Notes: generated from the sequence alone by a model not told the origin. A stretch of DNA of 64,000 nucleotides from an uncultured Shewanella sp. (GCF_947497935.1 NZ_CANMIO010000010.1:62001-126000); one strand, 5' to 3'. Shown: positions 48,877 to 58,637, counted from the first letter of the stretch. Translations and numbers: made by a program.

Positions 48877-51306
48877 ATGCAAAGCACCAATCCAAATACC
48901 TTTAACACTTTTGCGATAAGTCAGTTTAACGAATACTACTTACCTAGTGTCAATCGCCAAATCTTTGAAACTATTGATTCGAAAACTCACTTCGACAAAT
49001 TATTTAAAATCGAGTTTGCCAAAGAGAATCAGCTGCATGTTATTATCGGTATCGATTCAGGGCTACTTGCCAACTATGTTCTTGAGTCATCCCTTCCTGC
49101 CGACAGCCAATTTATATTTGTTGAACTAGATAGTGTATTGGAGCTACTCAATGTAGAAATCCCTGAGCCATTAAAACAACAAGTCTCTATTTGTACTATT
49201 AACGAGCTTGCTGAAATACTCAATAGTCGTAGTAATCCCGTTTACATCATTAAAGATAAGCTTGCCGTTCACCAGTCTCTTGGTGTAAGAGCCCAGCATT
49301 TAGCCGAATATGCCCAATTGAGCAGTGATGTTATGGCTGTGGTTAATCAAGCAACATGCGAACATAAAACCTCTTTTAACCAAGAGATCTTCGTAGAGCA
49401 ACAACTGCTTAATTTAACTGAAAACCATATTCCGGCATCAATCCTAAAAGGACGTTATCAAGGCAAAACCTGTATTGTCACCGCTGGCGGGCCCTCATTA
49501 GATGAACATATGCCATGGATTAAGGATAATAAAGACAAGCTCTTTATTATTGCGGTTTCGAGAGTCGCAGCTAAATTAACCAAAGAAGGAGTGCCACCGC
49601 AGATTATTGTTTCTGTCGATCCCCAAGAGCTTAGCTTAGAAGTCAACAGCGAAATGATGGCATTGTATGACAGCTCTTTGCTCATTCACTCCTATCACAT
49701 CTGTTCAAGAATTCTTTCTCAATGGCGTGGACGCCACCTATTCACTGGCAATCGCCTGCTATGGGATGAGACTAACGATAAACACAATATTGAATCTGTT
49801 GGCCCAACGGTGACGAATGCAGCTATCACAATTGCAGCGGAACTAGGTTTTACTCAAGTGCTACTAACTGGTGCAGATTTTTGCTACTCGAAAACTGGGC
49901 ATACTCACACCAGCGGGACCCTAGAGGCTAATCTAGGGCCCAATATGGGTCATATAGGTGACTGGGTTGAAACTTATAGTGGCGATAAAGCCGAGACTAT
50001 TTTCCAATTAACTGAAGCCAAAAAAGCCTTAGCCTATCAGGTGTCGACCCTGCCACAGTGCAATGTCATCAACCTATCACTTAATGCTGCAGTCATAGCC
50101 AATGTGGCTCATCTAGCATTGGATAATATCGTTATTGAAGCAGCGAACTGTAGCCACCAAGAGCTATTTTCATTCGTTGATAGCCAAACAGTTGATTTGA
50201 AAAAGCACTACCAATATTGTCTAAAACAGATGAGTGAGGCCGTGTCATCCCTACAGGCAATATTAAAATTGGCAACCAATGCCCTAAAACTCAATCAAAA
50301 ACGAGACCAAGCAGAACAGCTAGATAAAATTGAACACAAGATCAATAAACATCACGGTAAGCTTGCTAAAGTCATTAAATTCTACGGCTACTTGGAATTT
50401 AGCCGTTTTCTCTCTACAACTGAGAGTAGTCAGTGGTCTCAAGTACACGTTGAGCAGATGACAGCCAACTACTATGAGGCGTTTATCAGCGTGTCTACAA
50501 AGCTTGAAGTCATCTTCAAGCAAGCACAACAACGCTGCCTTTCACGCCTTGACGAATTAAACCCACAAAGCGATGTGGAGCCTCTAATTCAACAATGGCT
50601 ACAAGATAATCAACCAGGACGTTCACTCGTCTGGACACATTATTTAACTCGTGAACTATCTACAGAAGAAGTATTAGCATTAGAACCTTTGGCTCATGAG
50701 TTTCAGTTACAACTAACCGATCATCAGCGTTACCAGTCAAAGCTTGCAGCGGGTTACTCCCTTGAAGAAGCCTTTAATAAGATAATGACTTTGGTCATCA
50801 AGAAAAACCTTCAAGGACTTACACTCATGGCTAGCACACTCAAGCCTCGGGCTGTAGAAAGTGATCTAGCAAAACGCTTGTATCACTTAGCTGACTCCTA
50901 CTGTTTAGATCTACAGGGCAAGCCTCAACAGGCACTCACTACATTGCTAGAGTTAGGTTCTAATCTATTTACTGAAGTTGAGTTTAAACAAGTGAGTGTG
51001 TTGTCACTAAAACTTGGTCAACTAGAACTAGCAGCCCTTGCATTACAACAGTTGGTAAGTTTAAGCGATGAGTACCTGCCCCAATATGCACATTTACTCA
51101 AGCTTCAAGGGCAAGATCAACTCGCGTTGAACACCTATATGGATTATCTAAATAAATATCCTAATGACATCTTAATATGGTTAAAGTTGGGCTCATTTCT
51201 GTATGAAATCGAACAAATACAAACGGCTAAAGATGTCTTTAACCAAGTACTTAACCTTGACCCAAACAATCAAATTGCAATCAATCAATTAGCCAAGATA
51301 GCTTAA
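48877..51306 (+). CDS. Maf-type motility accessory factor (flagellin glycosyltransferase)
   Basis: Maf proteins are thought to transfer nonulosonic acids to flagellin serine/threonine. The 809-residue product has a central MAF/DUF115 Rossmann-type domain (about 185-420) with TCIVTAGGPSLDEHMPWI, VSVDPQELS, SVGPTVTNAAITIAAELGF and LLTGADFCYSKTGHTH. A helical region follows, then a C-terminal TPR-like stretch (about 680-809; LKLQGQDQLALNTYMDYLN, LKLGSFLYEIEQIQTAKDVF). It lies beside pseBC, which supports flagellin as acceptor. The TPR tail may bind the FliS-flagellin complex or the export gate (inference). Confidence 0.88.
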   Translation: MQSTNPNTFNTFAISQFNEYYLPSVNRQIFETIDSKTHFDKLFKIEFAKENQLHVIIGIDSGLLANYVLESSLPADSQFIFVELDSVLELLNVEIPEPLKQQVSICTINELAEILNSRSNPVYIIKDKLAVHQSLGVRAQHLAEYAQLSSDVMAVVNQATCEHKTSFNQEIFVEQQLLNLTENHIPASILKGRYQGKTCIVTAGGPSLDEHMPWIKDNKDKLFIIAVSRVAAKLTKEGVPPQIIVSVDPQELSLEVNSEMMALYDSSLLIHSYHICSRILSQWRGRHLFTGNRLLWDETNDKHNIESVGPTVTNAAITIAAELGFTQVLLTGADFCYSKTGHTHTSGTLEANLGPNMGHIGDWVETYSGDKAETIFQLTEAKKALAYQVSTLPQCNVINLSLNAAVIANVAHLALDNIVIEAANCSHQELFSFVDSQTVDLKKHYQYCLKQMSEAVSSLQAILKLATNALKLNQKRDQAEQLDKIEHKINKHHGKLAKVIKFYGYLEFSRFLSTTESSQWSQVHVEQMTANYYEAFISVSTKLEVIFKQAQQRCLSRLDELNPQSDVEPLIQQWLQDNQPGRSLVWTHYLTRELSTEEVLALEPLAHEFQLQLTDHQRYQSKLAAGYSLEEAFNKIMTLVIKKNLQGLTLMASTLKPRAVESDLAKRLYHLADSYCLDLQGKPQQALTTLLELGSNLFTEVEFKQVSVLSLKLGQLELAALALQQLVSLSDEYLPQYAHLLKLQGQDQLALNTYMDYLNKYPNDILIWLKLGSFLYEIEQIQTAKDVFNQVLNLDPNNQIAINQLAKIA

Positions 51307-51315
51307 CGCCTCAAG

Positions 51316-51342
51316 CCGCTGCCAACATTGTGTTAGCAGCGG
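51316..51342 (+). terminator. Possible terminator after the Maf gene
   Basis: CCGCTGCCAACA and TGTTAGCAGCGG pair over 12 bases with one G-U and a three-base loop, ten bases after the stop. A long T-run is missing, so confidence is moderate. Confidence 0.55.
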
Positions 51343-51414
51343 TATCTAAATCCCATACAAAGTCTTATAATCGCCATCATTAATTTTCTATGATTTGGTT
51401 TCGGAGAGCATCGC

Positions 51415-51894
51415 TTGGCACATACTTATATTCCATTTGAACAATACAAACGTAAATGGATTTTTAATCATAAAGATCTTCCGGTTAGCGATGAAGATAA
51501 GGCGTTGATCTCACCGCTCGATCAAAAGTCGTCGATGGAAGTATGGAATAAATGGATTAGCAACAAGAGTAGCCGCACCGAACAGTTCACCAAAGGTGAC
51601 TGGGCAGCCAAAGACAGTGCTTGGGTGTTAACTGAAGACTGGCAGGGCCCTTGGGACAGTGAAGAAACCGCTCTACCAGAAGGCTTTATCGAGCACTTTG
51701 ATTGGACTGATGATGCAACCGTTTATTTTTGCTATGAAAAATACCAAGTAATTGAAACACGCTGGGATGTTTTTGTACGTAACTGGAAGTGCTTCCTGTT
51801 CTTCGATGATGGTCCACTGCTGGTCTCTCCAAAACAAAAACAAGCTGCAATATTCCACCAAAGCGGCCAATTCCAGTTAGGTTCTCGCGGTTAA
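51415..51894 (+). CDS. DUF2947 family protein
   Basis: A 159-residue cytoplasmic protein of unknown function, rich in Trp and aromatic residues (YKRKWIFNHKDLPVSDED; YFCYEKYQVIETRWDVFVRNWKCFLFFDDGPLL). It fits the DUF2947 family found in gammaproteobacteria. The start is TTG at 51415, supported by GGAGAG eight bases upstream; there is no ATG nearby in frame. It stands alone between the glycosylation locus and an exported protein. Confidence 0.82.
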   Translation: MAHTYIPFEQYKRKWIFNHKDLPVSDEDKALISPLDQKSSMEVWNKWISNKSSRTEQFTKGDWAAKDSAWVLTEDWQGPWDSEETALPEGFIEHFDWTDDATVYFCYEKYQVIETRWDVFVRNWKCFLFFDDGPLLVSPKQKQAAIFHQSGQFQLGSRG

Positions 51895-51923
51895 TTACCG
51901 CGTTTTTATTTTTTGAGGTTTTT

Positions 51924-52499
51924 ATGAAGTCCCTCTCTACCCTACTATTAGCAACCAGTGTGCTAGCAACAAGCATGTTAGTTTCATCGGCACTACAGGC
52001 TAAAGAAGTCTCTGGCGTACAACTCGATGATTCGGTGCAACTCGACGGCAAAACTCTGGTGCTTAACGGTGCTGGCGTGCGCAGTAAGTTCTTTATCGAC
52101 TTGTATGTTGGTAGCTTATATGTGCCTACAAACCTAGATTCAGCCCAAGCGGTAATCGATGCCCCCAGCAGCGCCGTTCGTCTTAATATCACATCAGGCA
52201 TGATCACTGCCGATAAGATGAAAGATGCGATTAACCAAGGGTTTGATGATGCAACCGATGGCAATACCGCGCCGATTGCAGCAAAAATCGAGCAGTTTAT
52301 GGGGCTATTTAGCGCAGAAATTGTTGAGGGCGACCAATTTACCTTGCTTGCAGATAAAGCCACTGGCGTGACCGCTTATAAAAATGGTCAGGCTCAAGCG
52401 ACAATCGCCGGCGAAGATTTCCGCCAAGCGGTATTAAAGATTTGGTTAGGAAAAGAACCTGCCCAAGACAGCCTAAAAGAAGCCATGTTGGGCGAGTAA
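51924..52499 (+). CDS. Exported chalcone-isomerase-like protein
   Basis: A 191-residue precursor with a signal peptide ending SALQA. A bacterial chalcone-isomerase-like domain (VLNGAGVRSKFFIDLYVGSLYVP; then FMGLFSAEIVEGDQFTL; then AGEDFRQAVLKIWLGKEPAQDSLKEAML) fills the rest. Bacterial members lack a known flavonoid reaction and may bind fatty acids; location should be periplasmic. GAGGTTTTT before the ATG gives a ribosome-binding site. Confidence 0.85.
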   Translation: MKSLSTLLLATSVLATSMLVSSALQAKEVSGVQLDDSVQLDGKTLVLNGAGVRSKFFIDLYVGSLYVPTNLDSAQAVIDAPSSAVRLNITSGMITADKMKDAINQGFDDATDGNTAPIAAKIEQFMGLFSAEIVEGDQFTLLADKATGVTAYKNGQAQATIAGEDFRQAVLKIWLGKEPAQDSLKEAMLGE

Positions 52500-52518
52500 T
52501 TTAAACTTTAGAGTCAAT

Positions 52519-53418
52519 CTAAAATTTAAATGTGACATCCAAGGCCGCTGCGCCTTGGTTGTCGATATTCTCTTTGGTATTTTGTGGATTTAACTCTAAC
52601 TCGCCATTAAAGAAATACCCCGCGTAGGCATTAACGCTTACCGAGCGGGAAATATCCCAACCCACTCTGGCAAAACTCACCCACTCCTCAATTTCCGCCG
52701 TCTGTTTTTCATCGGCAATAAGAAATCGGTTTGTGCGTTTTGACGTACCAAGACCCACATTCCAATCAGAACTTAATTGATAACTCAGCTCCAGACCCGC
52801 AGGGCCACTAAAGCCTGCCGAGAAGGGATTACCGAGTCTCAAGTTTTCAGTAATTTGCCAGTTCACCGCTAAAAATGGCACGGTTCTGACTTCATCAATA
52901 TCGTTTAAGTAAGCCACGCCGAAACCTAACATATTGCCAGAATCGAAGCGGTACATACCTGACAACACCGCACCATAACTCTCAGCATTACTGGCTGACG
53001 CCGTATCGGCATAAGCATATTGCAGCTTTGGCGCTAACATAAACATCCAGTGTTTATTAGGCCGATATGAAAGCGTTAAACTCGCTCTGTAACGCTCAAT
53101 CTTATCCCAAGTTTGGGTGTTATCGCGCAAACTTGGCGAGCGCCAATCATAATCAAGATTATCGTAACCCCCCCCCGCTCCAATCGACCACTGCCTGTTT
53201 AACGACATACTGGCTTTGAAATCAAACATCCACTGATCACGCTGCAACTCATTACCTGCATCTCCTACATCGGCTGTACTGGTCGTGATCCGCGACGCAC
53301 TCAGGCTAAAAGGGCTAGGTCGATATGAAGAGGATGGCGGCTTCGCATTAGCAAAACCCTGCGAAATGGGGAGTAAGGTCAACAAGACCAACGAATTTAA
53401 AGCCAAAGACTTTTTCAT
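52519..53418 (-). CDS. Outer-membrane beta-barrel protein (DUF6268-like)
   Basis: A 299-residue precursor with a signal peptide ending GFANA and a series of amphipathic beta strands ending in a C-terminal Phe (TFKF), the outer-membrane insertion signal. It resembles the DUF6268 group of uncharacterised barrels. Function is unknown. It converges with the chalcone-isomerase-like gene, 19 bases apart, so a shared terminator is likely although none is obvious. Confidence 0.72.
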   Translation of the reverse strand: MKKSLALNSLVLLTLLPISQGFANAKPPSSSYRPSPFSLSASRITTSTADVGDAGNELQRDQWMFDFKASMSLNRQWSIGAGGGYDNLDYDWRSPSLRDNTQTWDKIERYRASLTLSYRPNKHWMFMLAPKLQYAYADTASASNAESYGAVLSGMYRFDSGNMLGFGVAYLNDIDEVRTVPFLAVNWQITENLRLGNPFSAGFSGPAGLELSYQLSSDWNVGLGTSKRTNRFLIADEKQTAEIEEWVSFARVGWDISRSVSVNAYAGYFFNGELELNPQNTKENIDNQGAAALDVTFKF

Positions 53419-53550
53419 ATTGCTAACTCCATTAGCTAATAATACTCGTTATATTATTTTAATGACTCTAACTTACGTTAATCTCAAGCTATAGGATCAC
53501 TTTATAACTATCCATCAAAAATTATGTTTATCTGCACCGAGAGCTGAAAT

Positions 53551-53571
53551 AAAAAAGGAGCCAACGGCCCC
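53551..53571 (-). terminator. Terminator of the TetR-family gene
   Basis: On the minus strand GGGGCC-GTT-GGCTCC forms a six-base GC-rich stem (one G-U) followed by TTTTTT. It is 18 bases after the regulator's stop. Confidence 0.82.
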
Positions 53572-53588
53572 TATTATTGTGTCGATAA

Positions 53589-54203
53589 TTAAGCGACTCT
53601 ATATGCTCGTAAAAACATCTCTACTGTGTCGTTAATATATCGCTCTCGCTCAGGGAGAAGGTCGCTCACATCTAGCCCAAGATCAAGCCTCATACGTACT
53701 TCACCAAAAATCATCAAGCAAAGGCGCACAGCACAATGTTGAGGGTGATTAAACTCATATACCCCCAGTGTAGAAACATTCACAAGATAATCACGTAGCA
53801 AACCTAAAATATGCTTAGGCCCAGCATTATAAAATAACTGTGAGATCTCAGGATGCGAGTCGGCTTGTGACACACAAGCTTTAAAAACAGTGACGGCTTC
53901 AGGGCTAGTGATCACCTCACCAAAGTGTTTTGCAAACAAAGATAAGCTGGCTTCTGGAGTCGATGGATCTGATAGAAGCTCTTGGTTTACGCCATGCACT
54001 AAACACTTGGATTCGATAGATGCGACAAAGAGATCGTCTTTACAGCCAAAATGTGAATAAACCGTTTGCTTTGAGACCCCCGCTAACTTGGCCACTTCAT
54101 CCATGCTGGTATTAGGAAAGCCCTGCTCACAAAATAGATCCTTTGCTGCCTGCAAGATCTGTTCACGCTTTTGCTCGCTTCGATTCAATACTGGTGCATT
54201 CAT
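53589..54203 (-). CDS. TetR/AcrR-family transcriptional regulator of the adjacent RND pump
   Basis: A 204-residue regulator. The N-terminal helix-turn-helix (REQILQAAKDLFCEQGFPNTSMDEVAKLAGVSKQTVYSHF, in part) is a classical TetR domain; the C-terminal ligand domain is of AcrR/RutR type. I start it at the ATG at 54203, with GGAG 11 bases upstream; the open frame extends 90 bases further but that stretch holds an operator-like site. It is divergent from the efflux genes and probably represses both them and itself. Confidence 0.88.
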   Translation of the reverse strand: MNAPVLNRSEQKREQILQAAKDLFCEQGFPNTSMDEVAKLAGVSKQTVYSHFGCKDDLFVASIESKCLVHGVNQELLSDPSTPEASLSLFAKHFGEVITSPEAVTVFKACVSQADSHPEISQLFYNAGPKHILGLLRDYLVNVSTLGVYEFNHPQHCAVRLCLMIFGEVRMRLDLGLDVSDLLPERERYINDTVEMFLRAYRVA

Positions 54204-54265
54204 AAAGGGCTTCACTCCTGAGTTTGGCCATGTTGGTAAATCAATCGTGTTATTTAAGCACAAGT

Positions 54266-54338
54266 TAGACTGTGCAGTCCATTTAATGGCCAAATAGACT
54301 AGACAGTCTAGTTTCCAAGCACTAGACTAGGCAGTCCA
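54266..54338. promoter_or_regulatory. Three operator-like inverted repeats between tetR and the efflux operon
   Basis: Three related 16-base sites, at 54266-54281 (TAGACTGTGCAGTCCA), 54295-54310 (TAGACTAGACAGTCTA) and 54323-54338 (TAGACTAGGCAGTCCA), are spaced 29 and 28 bases apart. Their consensus is a dyad TAGACT-N4-AGTCYA. The middle one lies within a perfect palindrome ACTAGACAGTCTAGT. They lie between the regulator and the pump and are the expected TetR-type binding sites. Confidence 0.78.
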
Positions 54339-54396
54339 GTTTAACCAATATTTAACCTAACGTGCTAAATTGCGTTACCAATATAGGCTGAAAGTA

Positions 54397-55509
54397 ATGA
54401 ATATCAAAAGAGGTATAGCTCGTCGTAAGCTACTGCTGAGCTTAGTAGCAGTCACTCTATTGCCAGCATGCCAAGATTCCGTAGTCGAACAAACCTCGAC
54501 TCCGAGTTATCAGTCTGTTAATGCAGAGCCATTAACTCTCAGCGAAGGATATCAATTCGTTCAGCAATTTTCTGGCACAATTAGGGCGGGTAATACCACA
54601 GGTATAGGCTTTGAACTTGCTGGAAAAATTAAAACCTTAGCAGTGGATAGTGGCGACAAGGTTAAACAAGGCCAGTTACTCGCAAAACTTGATACCCGAC
54701 TATTGATGGCCGAAAAAAATGAGCTAGACGCAAGCCTTGCACAAAATAAAGCCGACTTAGATTTAGCCAGGGCAACCTTAGATAGAAGTTTAGAACTACA
54801 AAAACAAGGCTATGTATCTGAGCAACAATTAGATGAGCTAAAAGGGCAGCTCAATAGCTTACAGGCGGCAAAAAACCGCTTAACAGCGTCACAACTTGCT
54901 AATCAATTAAAAATAGACAAATCAGACTTACTGGCCCCCTTCACAGGCGTGATCAGCAAGCGCAGCCATAACTTAGGCGAAGTCATTAATGTCGGCAGCC
55001 CCGTCTATACCTTGATTGAACATAACAATGTACAGGCCTATATTGGTGTGCCAGTGGAAATCGCAACGCAGTTAAAAACTGGGCAAGTGGTCCCAGTAAC
55101 GGTAAGGCAGCAAAATTACCAAGCTAGCATTGCCGGTATTGGCGCCGAGCTCGACCCTGTGACACGAACCGTCGAACTCAGATTAACCTTGCCTACCGAT
55201 GCCAAGGTGATAAACGGTGAACTTAGCTACCTTAATTACGATAAAGTCATAGATAGCCGAGGCTATTGGGTGCCCCTTTCGGCGCTAACCGATGGTATAC
55301 GTGGGCTATGGAATATTTACATCGTAAAACCATCGGATGAGCAGCTCTTTAGTATCGAGCGCCGCGATGTCGAAATAGTCTATGCAGCCAAAGATAAGGC
55401 CTTTATCAAGGGAGCGATTAGTCCTGATGAGCAGTATGTTTCACAGGGCTTGCATAAACTCGTCGCAGGTCAGCTTGTGACTCGACAAGCGAAGTTAGCG
55501 ACGAGGTAA
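54397..55509 (+). CDS. RND efflux periplasmic adaptor (membrane fusion lipoprotein)
   Basis: A 370-residue HlyD/AcrA-type adaptor linking an RND pump to an outer-membrane channel. It has a lipobox (LLPAC). The lipoyl half-motif is GFELAGKIKTLAVDSGDKVKQGQLLAKLD, in part; a coiled-coil hairpin covers about residues 95-165 and a beta-barrel part has TVRQQNYQASIAGIGAELDPVTRTVELRLTLP, in part. The ATG at 54397 is preferred over an upstream TTG at 54370. The pump gene follows by five bases. No outer-membrane factor is encoded here. Confidence 0.9.
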   Translation: MNIKRGIARRKLLLSLVAVTLLPACQDSVVEQTSTPSYQSVNAEPLTLSEGYQFVQQFSGTIRAGNTTGIGFELAGKIKTLAVDSGDKVKQGQLLAKLDTRLLMAEKNELDASLAQNKADLDLARATLDRSLELQKQGYVSEQQLDELKGQLNSLQAAKNRLTASQLANQLKIDKSDLLAPFTGVISKRSHNLGEVINVGSPVYTLIEHNNVQAYIGVPVEIATQLKTGQVVPVTVRQQNYQASIAGIGAELDPVTRTVELRLTLPTDAKVINGELSYLNYDKVIDSRGYWVPLSALTDGIRGLWNIYIVKPSDEQLFSIERRDVEIVYAAKDKAFIKGAISPDEQYVSQGLHKLVAGQLVTRQAKLATR

Positions 55510-55514
55510 AGCAG

Positions 55515-58500
55515 ATGGTTAAATCATTAGTTGAGAACGGCCGCCTGATCAGCCTTGTCATTGCGCTCTTGATAGTTGCAGGCTTCGGTGCCATCACGAA
55601 CCTACCCCGCATGGAAGATCCTGAGATCACCAACCGTTTTGCTTCGGTAATTACCCATTATCCAGGAGCCTCCGCCGAACGTGTCGAAGCCTTGGTCACC
55701 GAGGTATTAGAGAGCGAGCTCAGACGGTTAGAAGAGCTCAAGTTAGTACAATCTACCTCTCGGCCTGGGATCTCAGTTATCCAGCTTGAGCTCAAAGATG
55801 ATGTGATTGAAACTGCACCGGTATGGTCACGGGCTCGAGACTTAATTGCCGATGCCAAAGGCTTGTTGCCACAGTCGGCGCAAAACTCGACCCTTGATGA
55901 TCAACTCGGATATGCTAATACTGCGATATTGGGCATTGTTTGGCGCGGCAGCGGCGTGGTGCGTACCGATATGTTAAATCGATATGCTAAGGAACTACAG
56001 AGTCGGCTTCGTCTACTCAGCGGCACCGATTTTGTTAACCTCTACGGCCAACCTGCCGAAGAGATCTTGGTCCAGCTCGATGGTAACAAGGTCAACCAAC
56101 TGCAATTATCGGCTAAAACTATCGCGCAAATTCTGCAAAATGCTGACGCTAAGGTGTCTGCGGGTGAGATCAATAATCAGGAGTTTCGCGCCTTAGTCGA
56201 AGTGTCTGGCGAACTCGACTCCCTCGCTCGTATTAGCCAAGTTCCACTTAAGGTCACTGCTAGCGGCCAAATAATTCGCCTAGCCGATATTGCCAGCATC
56301 ACCCGTCAGCCAAAAGAGCCAGCCAATAGCATTGCACTCATCGACCAAGAGCAAGGCGTGATGGTTGCAGCCAGAATGCTCAGCAATACCCGAGTCGATT
56401 TATGGCTCGCGCAAGTGCGTCAATCGGTTATTGAATTACAAAGCAGCATTCCAGCAAATATTGAAATTGAATGGCTATTCGACCAAGAAAGCTATACCAC
56501 TGAAAGACTAAGCGATCTTATTGGCAGTTTGTTACTCGGTTTCATCATCATCCTTGCGGTACTCATGCTAACCCTTGGATTAAGAAATGCCGTTATCGTG
56601 TCACTCTCTTTACCGCTTACCGCCCTCTTTACTTTAGCCTGTATGAAGTTCATAGGCCTGCCTATCCATCAAATGTCAGTCACAGGGCTTGTGGTCGCGC
56701 TAGGTATTATGGTCGATAACGCGATTGTCATTGTCGACGCAATTTCCCAGCGTCGTCAAAGCGGTATGGATAGGATCCAAGCCGTGAAACAAACCTTACA
56801 ACACCTTTGGTTACCTTTAGCAGGTTCAACCATTACCACCATGCTGGCCTTTGCCCCCATCGTATTGATGCCTGGCGCTGCCGGTGAATTTGTCGGCGGC
56901 ATTGCCATCTCGGTAATGTTTGCCCTACTCGGCTCGTTTATTATCTCGCACACCATTATTGCCGGACTTGCCGGCCGCTTTGGCGTCGATGGTAAAGGCA
57001 CGCACTGGTATCAACACGGTATTAATTTGCCATGGCTGAGCAACGCCTTTAGGCAAACTTTGACATTGGCACTAGCACGCCCGTTACTTGCCGCCGTCGT
57101 CATTGGCGTTTTACCTATTATGGGCTTTATCGCAGCAGGCAAGATGACCGAGCAGTTCTTTCCGCCATCAGATAGAGACATGTTTCAGATTGAGGTCTAC
57201 TTAGCGCCTCACGCTAGTCTTGCTAATACTCGGGAGCAGGTTAACCTTATTGATGCCGATCTGCGCGCAACAGCAGGTATAACTCGAATAGACTGGGTTG
57301 TTGGCGGTAATGCCCCCTCTTTTTATTACAACTTACTCCAGCGTCAACAAGGAGCGAGTCATTACGCTCAGGCCATGGTCAAAGTCAACGATTTTGATAC
57401 GGCAAATATGCTTATTCCTCAGTTACAGCAGTCATTAGACAAACGTTACCCACAGGCGCAAATAATTGTGCGTAAGCTTGAGCAGGGCCCTCCCTTTAAT
57501 GCCCCTGTTGAGGTGCGAATTTTTGGCCCTAACCTGGATCAACTCAAATTGCTTGGTGAGCAAGTACGTAAAGCCTTGTCTGATACAGCAGATGTCATTC
57601 ACACTCGCGCCACCTTAAGCGCTGGCGCGCCTAAGGTTTGGCTACAGATAGATGAAGATGCCAGTCTGATGAGCGGCCTATCTCTGACCGATATTGCCAA
57701 ACAAGTGGAGATGGCCACCACAGGTATTAACGGCGGCAGCATCTTAGAGCAAACCGAGTCCCTGCCAGTGAGAGTTAGACTCAATGACAGCACCAGAGAG
57801 GAGCAGACCAAGCTGGCCGAAATCACCTTAGTGTCAAGCCAAGGTAAAGGGATCCCACTATCAGCAATCTCTACTAGCGAAATCGAGGTCAGTCGCGGTG
57901 CTATCCCAAGACGTGATGGCCAGCGAGTCAATACCATTGAGGCCTACATCACCTCAGGCGTGTTGCCACAAACCGTGGTGGATAACGTGAGTCAAAGATT
58001 ATCAGACATCGCATTACCCAGTGGCTATCGATTGGAGTTAGGTGGTGAGAGTGCTAAACGAAACGAGGCTGTCGGCAACCTAATGTCGAATCTGGTACTT
58101 GTCGTCACTTTACTGCTGGCCACGGTCGTACTGTCGTTTAATTCGTTTAGGCTAACCGCGATTATCTTATTCAGCGCCATGCAATCTGCTGGACTAGGAC
58201 TATTAGCGGTATACAGTTTCGGTTATCCGTTTGGTTTTACCGTGATTATTGGCTTACTGGGACTAATGGGGCTTGCGATCAACGCCGCGATTGTGATTTT
58301 AGCCGAACTTGAAGAAGTGCCAGCTACGCGAGCTGGAGACAAACAAACGATTGTTGACTTGGTCACAAGCTGTGGTCGTCATATCGGATCCACAACCATT
58401 ACCACTATAGGTGGTTTCTTACCGCTTATTATTGCCGGAGGGGGCTTCTGGCCCCCCTTTGCTATTGCAATTGCCGGCGGTACCCTGCTCACCACATTAC

Positions 58501-58637
58501 TGTCTTTGGTCTGGGTACCGACTATGTATCATCTGCTGATGAGACCTAAGCGCCTTAGTAGCCAGCACTTTAATAAGCAACGACTTAATCAGCCTGTTTC
58601 GAGTGAGCCACTAGTAAGTGAAAAATTTGATCTTTAA
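55515..58637 (+). CDS. RND-family multidrug efflux permease
   Basis: A 1040-residue inner-membrane proton-driven transporter of the AcrB/HAE-1 type. It has twelve predicted helices in the usual 1+5 / 1+5 layout and two large periplasmic loops (about 35-330 and 555-850). The TM4 proton-relay region is VALGIMVDNAIVIVDA, where Asp401 is kept and the second acidic position is Asn402, as in some RND branches. GAGG precedes the ATG. The last 53 bases overlap a convergent small gene. Substrates cannot be predicted. Confidence 0.92.
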   Translation: MVKSLVENGRLISLVIALLIVAGFGAITNLPRMEDPEITNRFASVITHYPGASAERVEALVTEVLESELRRLEELKLVQSTSRPGISVIQLELKDDVIETAPVWSRARDLIADAKGLLPQSAQNSTLDDQLGYANTAILGIVWRGSGVVRTDMLNRYAKELQSRLRLLSGTDFVNLYGQPAEEILVQLDGNKVNQLQLSAKTIAQILQNADAKVSAGEINNQEFRALVEVSGELDSLARISQVPLKVTASGQIIRLADIASITRQPKEPANSIALIDQEQGVMVAARMLSNTRVDLWLAQVRQSVIELQSSIPANIEIEWLFDQESYTTERLSDLIGSLLLGFIIILAVLMLTLGLRNAVIVSLSLPLTALFTLACMKFIGLPIHQMSVTGLVVALGIMVDNAIVIVDAISQRRQSGMDRIQAVKQTLQHLWLPLAGSTITTMLAFAPIVLMPGAAGEFVGGIAISVMFALLGSFIISHTIIAGLAGRFGVDGKGTHWYQHGINLPWLSNAFRQTLTLALARPLLAAVVIGVLPIMGFIAAGKMTEQFFPPSDRDMFQIEVYLAPHASLANTREQVNLIDADLRATAGITRIDWVVGGNAPSFYYNLLQRQQGASHYAQAMVKVNDFDTANMLIPQLQQSLDKRYPQAQIIVRKLEQGPPFNAPVEVRIFGPNLDQLKLLGEQVRKALSDTADVIHTRATLSAGAPKVWLQIDEDASLMSGLSLTDIAKQVEMATTGINGGSILEQTESLPVRVRLNDSTREEQTKLAEITLVSSQGKGIPLSAISTSEIEVSRGAIPRRDGQRVNTIEAYITSGVLPQTVVDNVSQRLSDIALPSGYRLELGGESAKRNEAVGNLMSNLVLVVTLLLATVVLSFNSFRLTAIILFSAMQSAGLGLLAVYSFGYPFGFTVIIGLLGLMGLAINAAIVILAELEEVPATRAGDKQTIVDLVTSCGRHIGSTTITTIGGFLPLIIAGGGFWPPFAIAIAGGTLLTTLLSLVWVPTMYHLLMRPKRLSSQHFNKQRLNQPVSSEPLVSEKFDL

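Noticed and set aside
51686..52363. 225-codon minus-strand frame across the DUF2947 and chalcone-isomerase-like genes
   Set aside because: It spans two well-supported plus-strand genes and reads as low-complexity antisense sequence.
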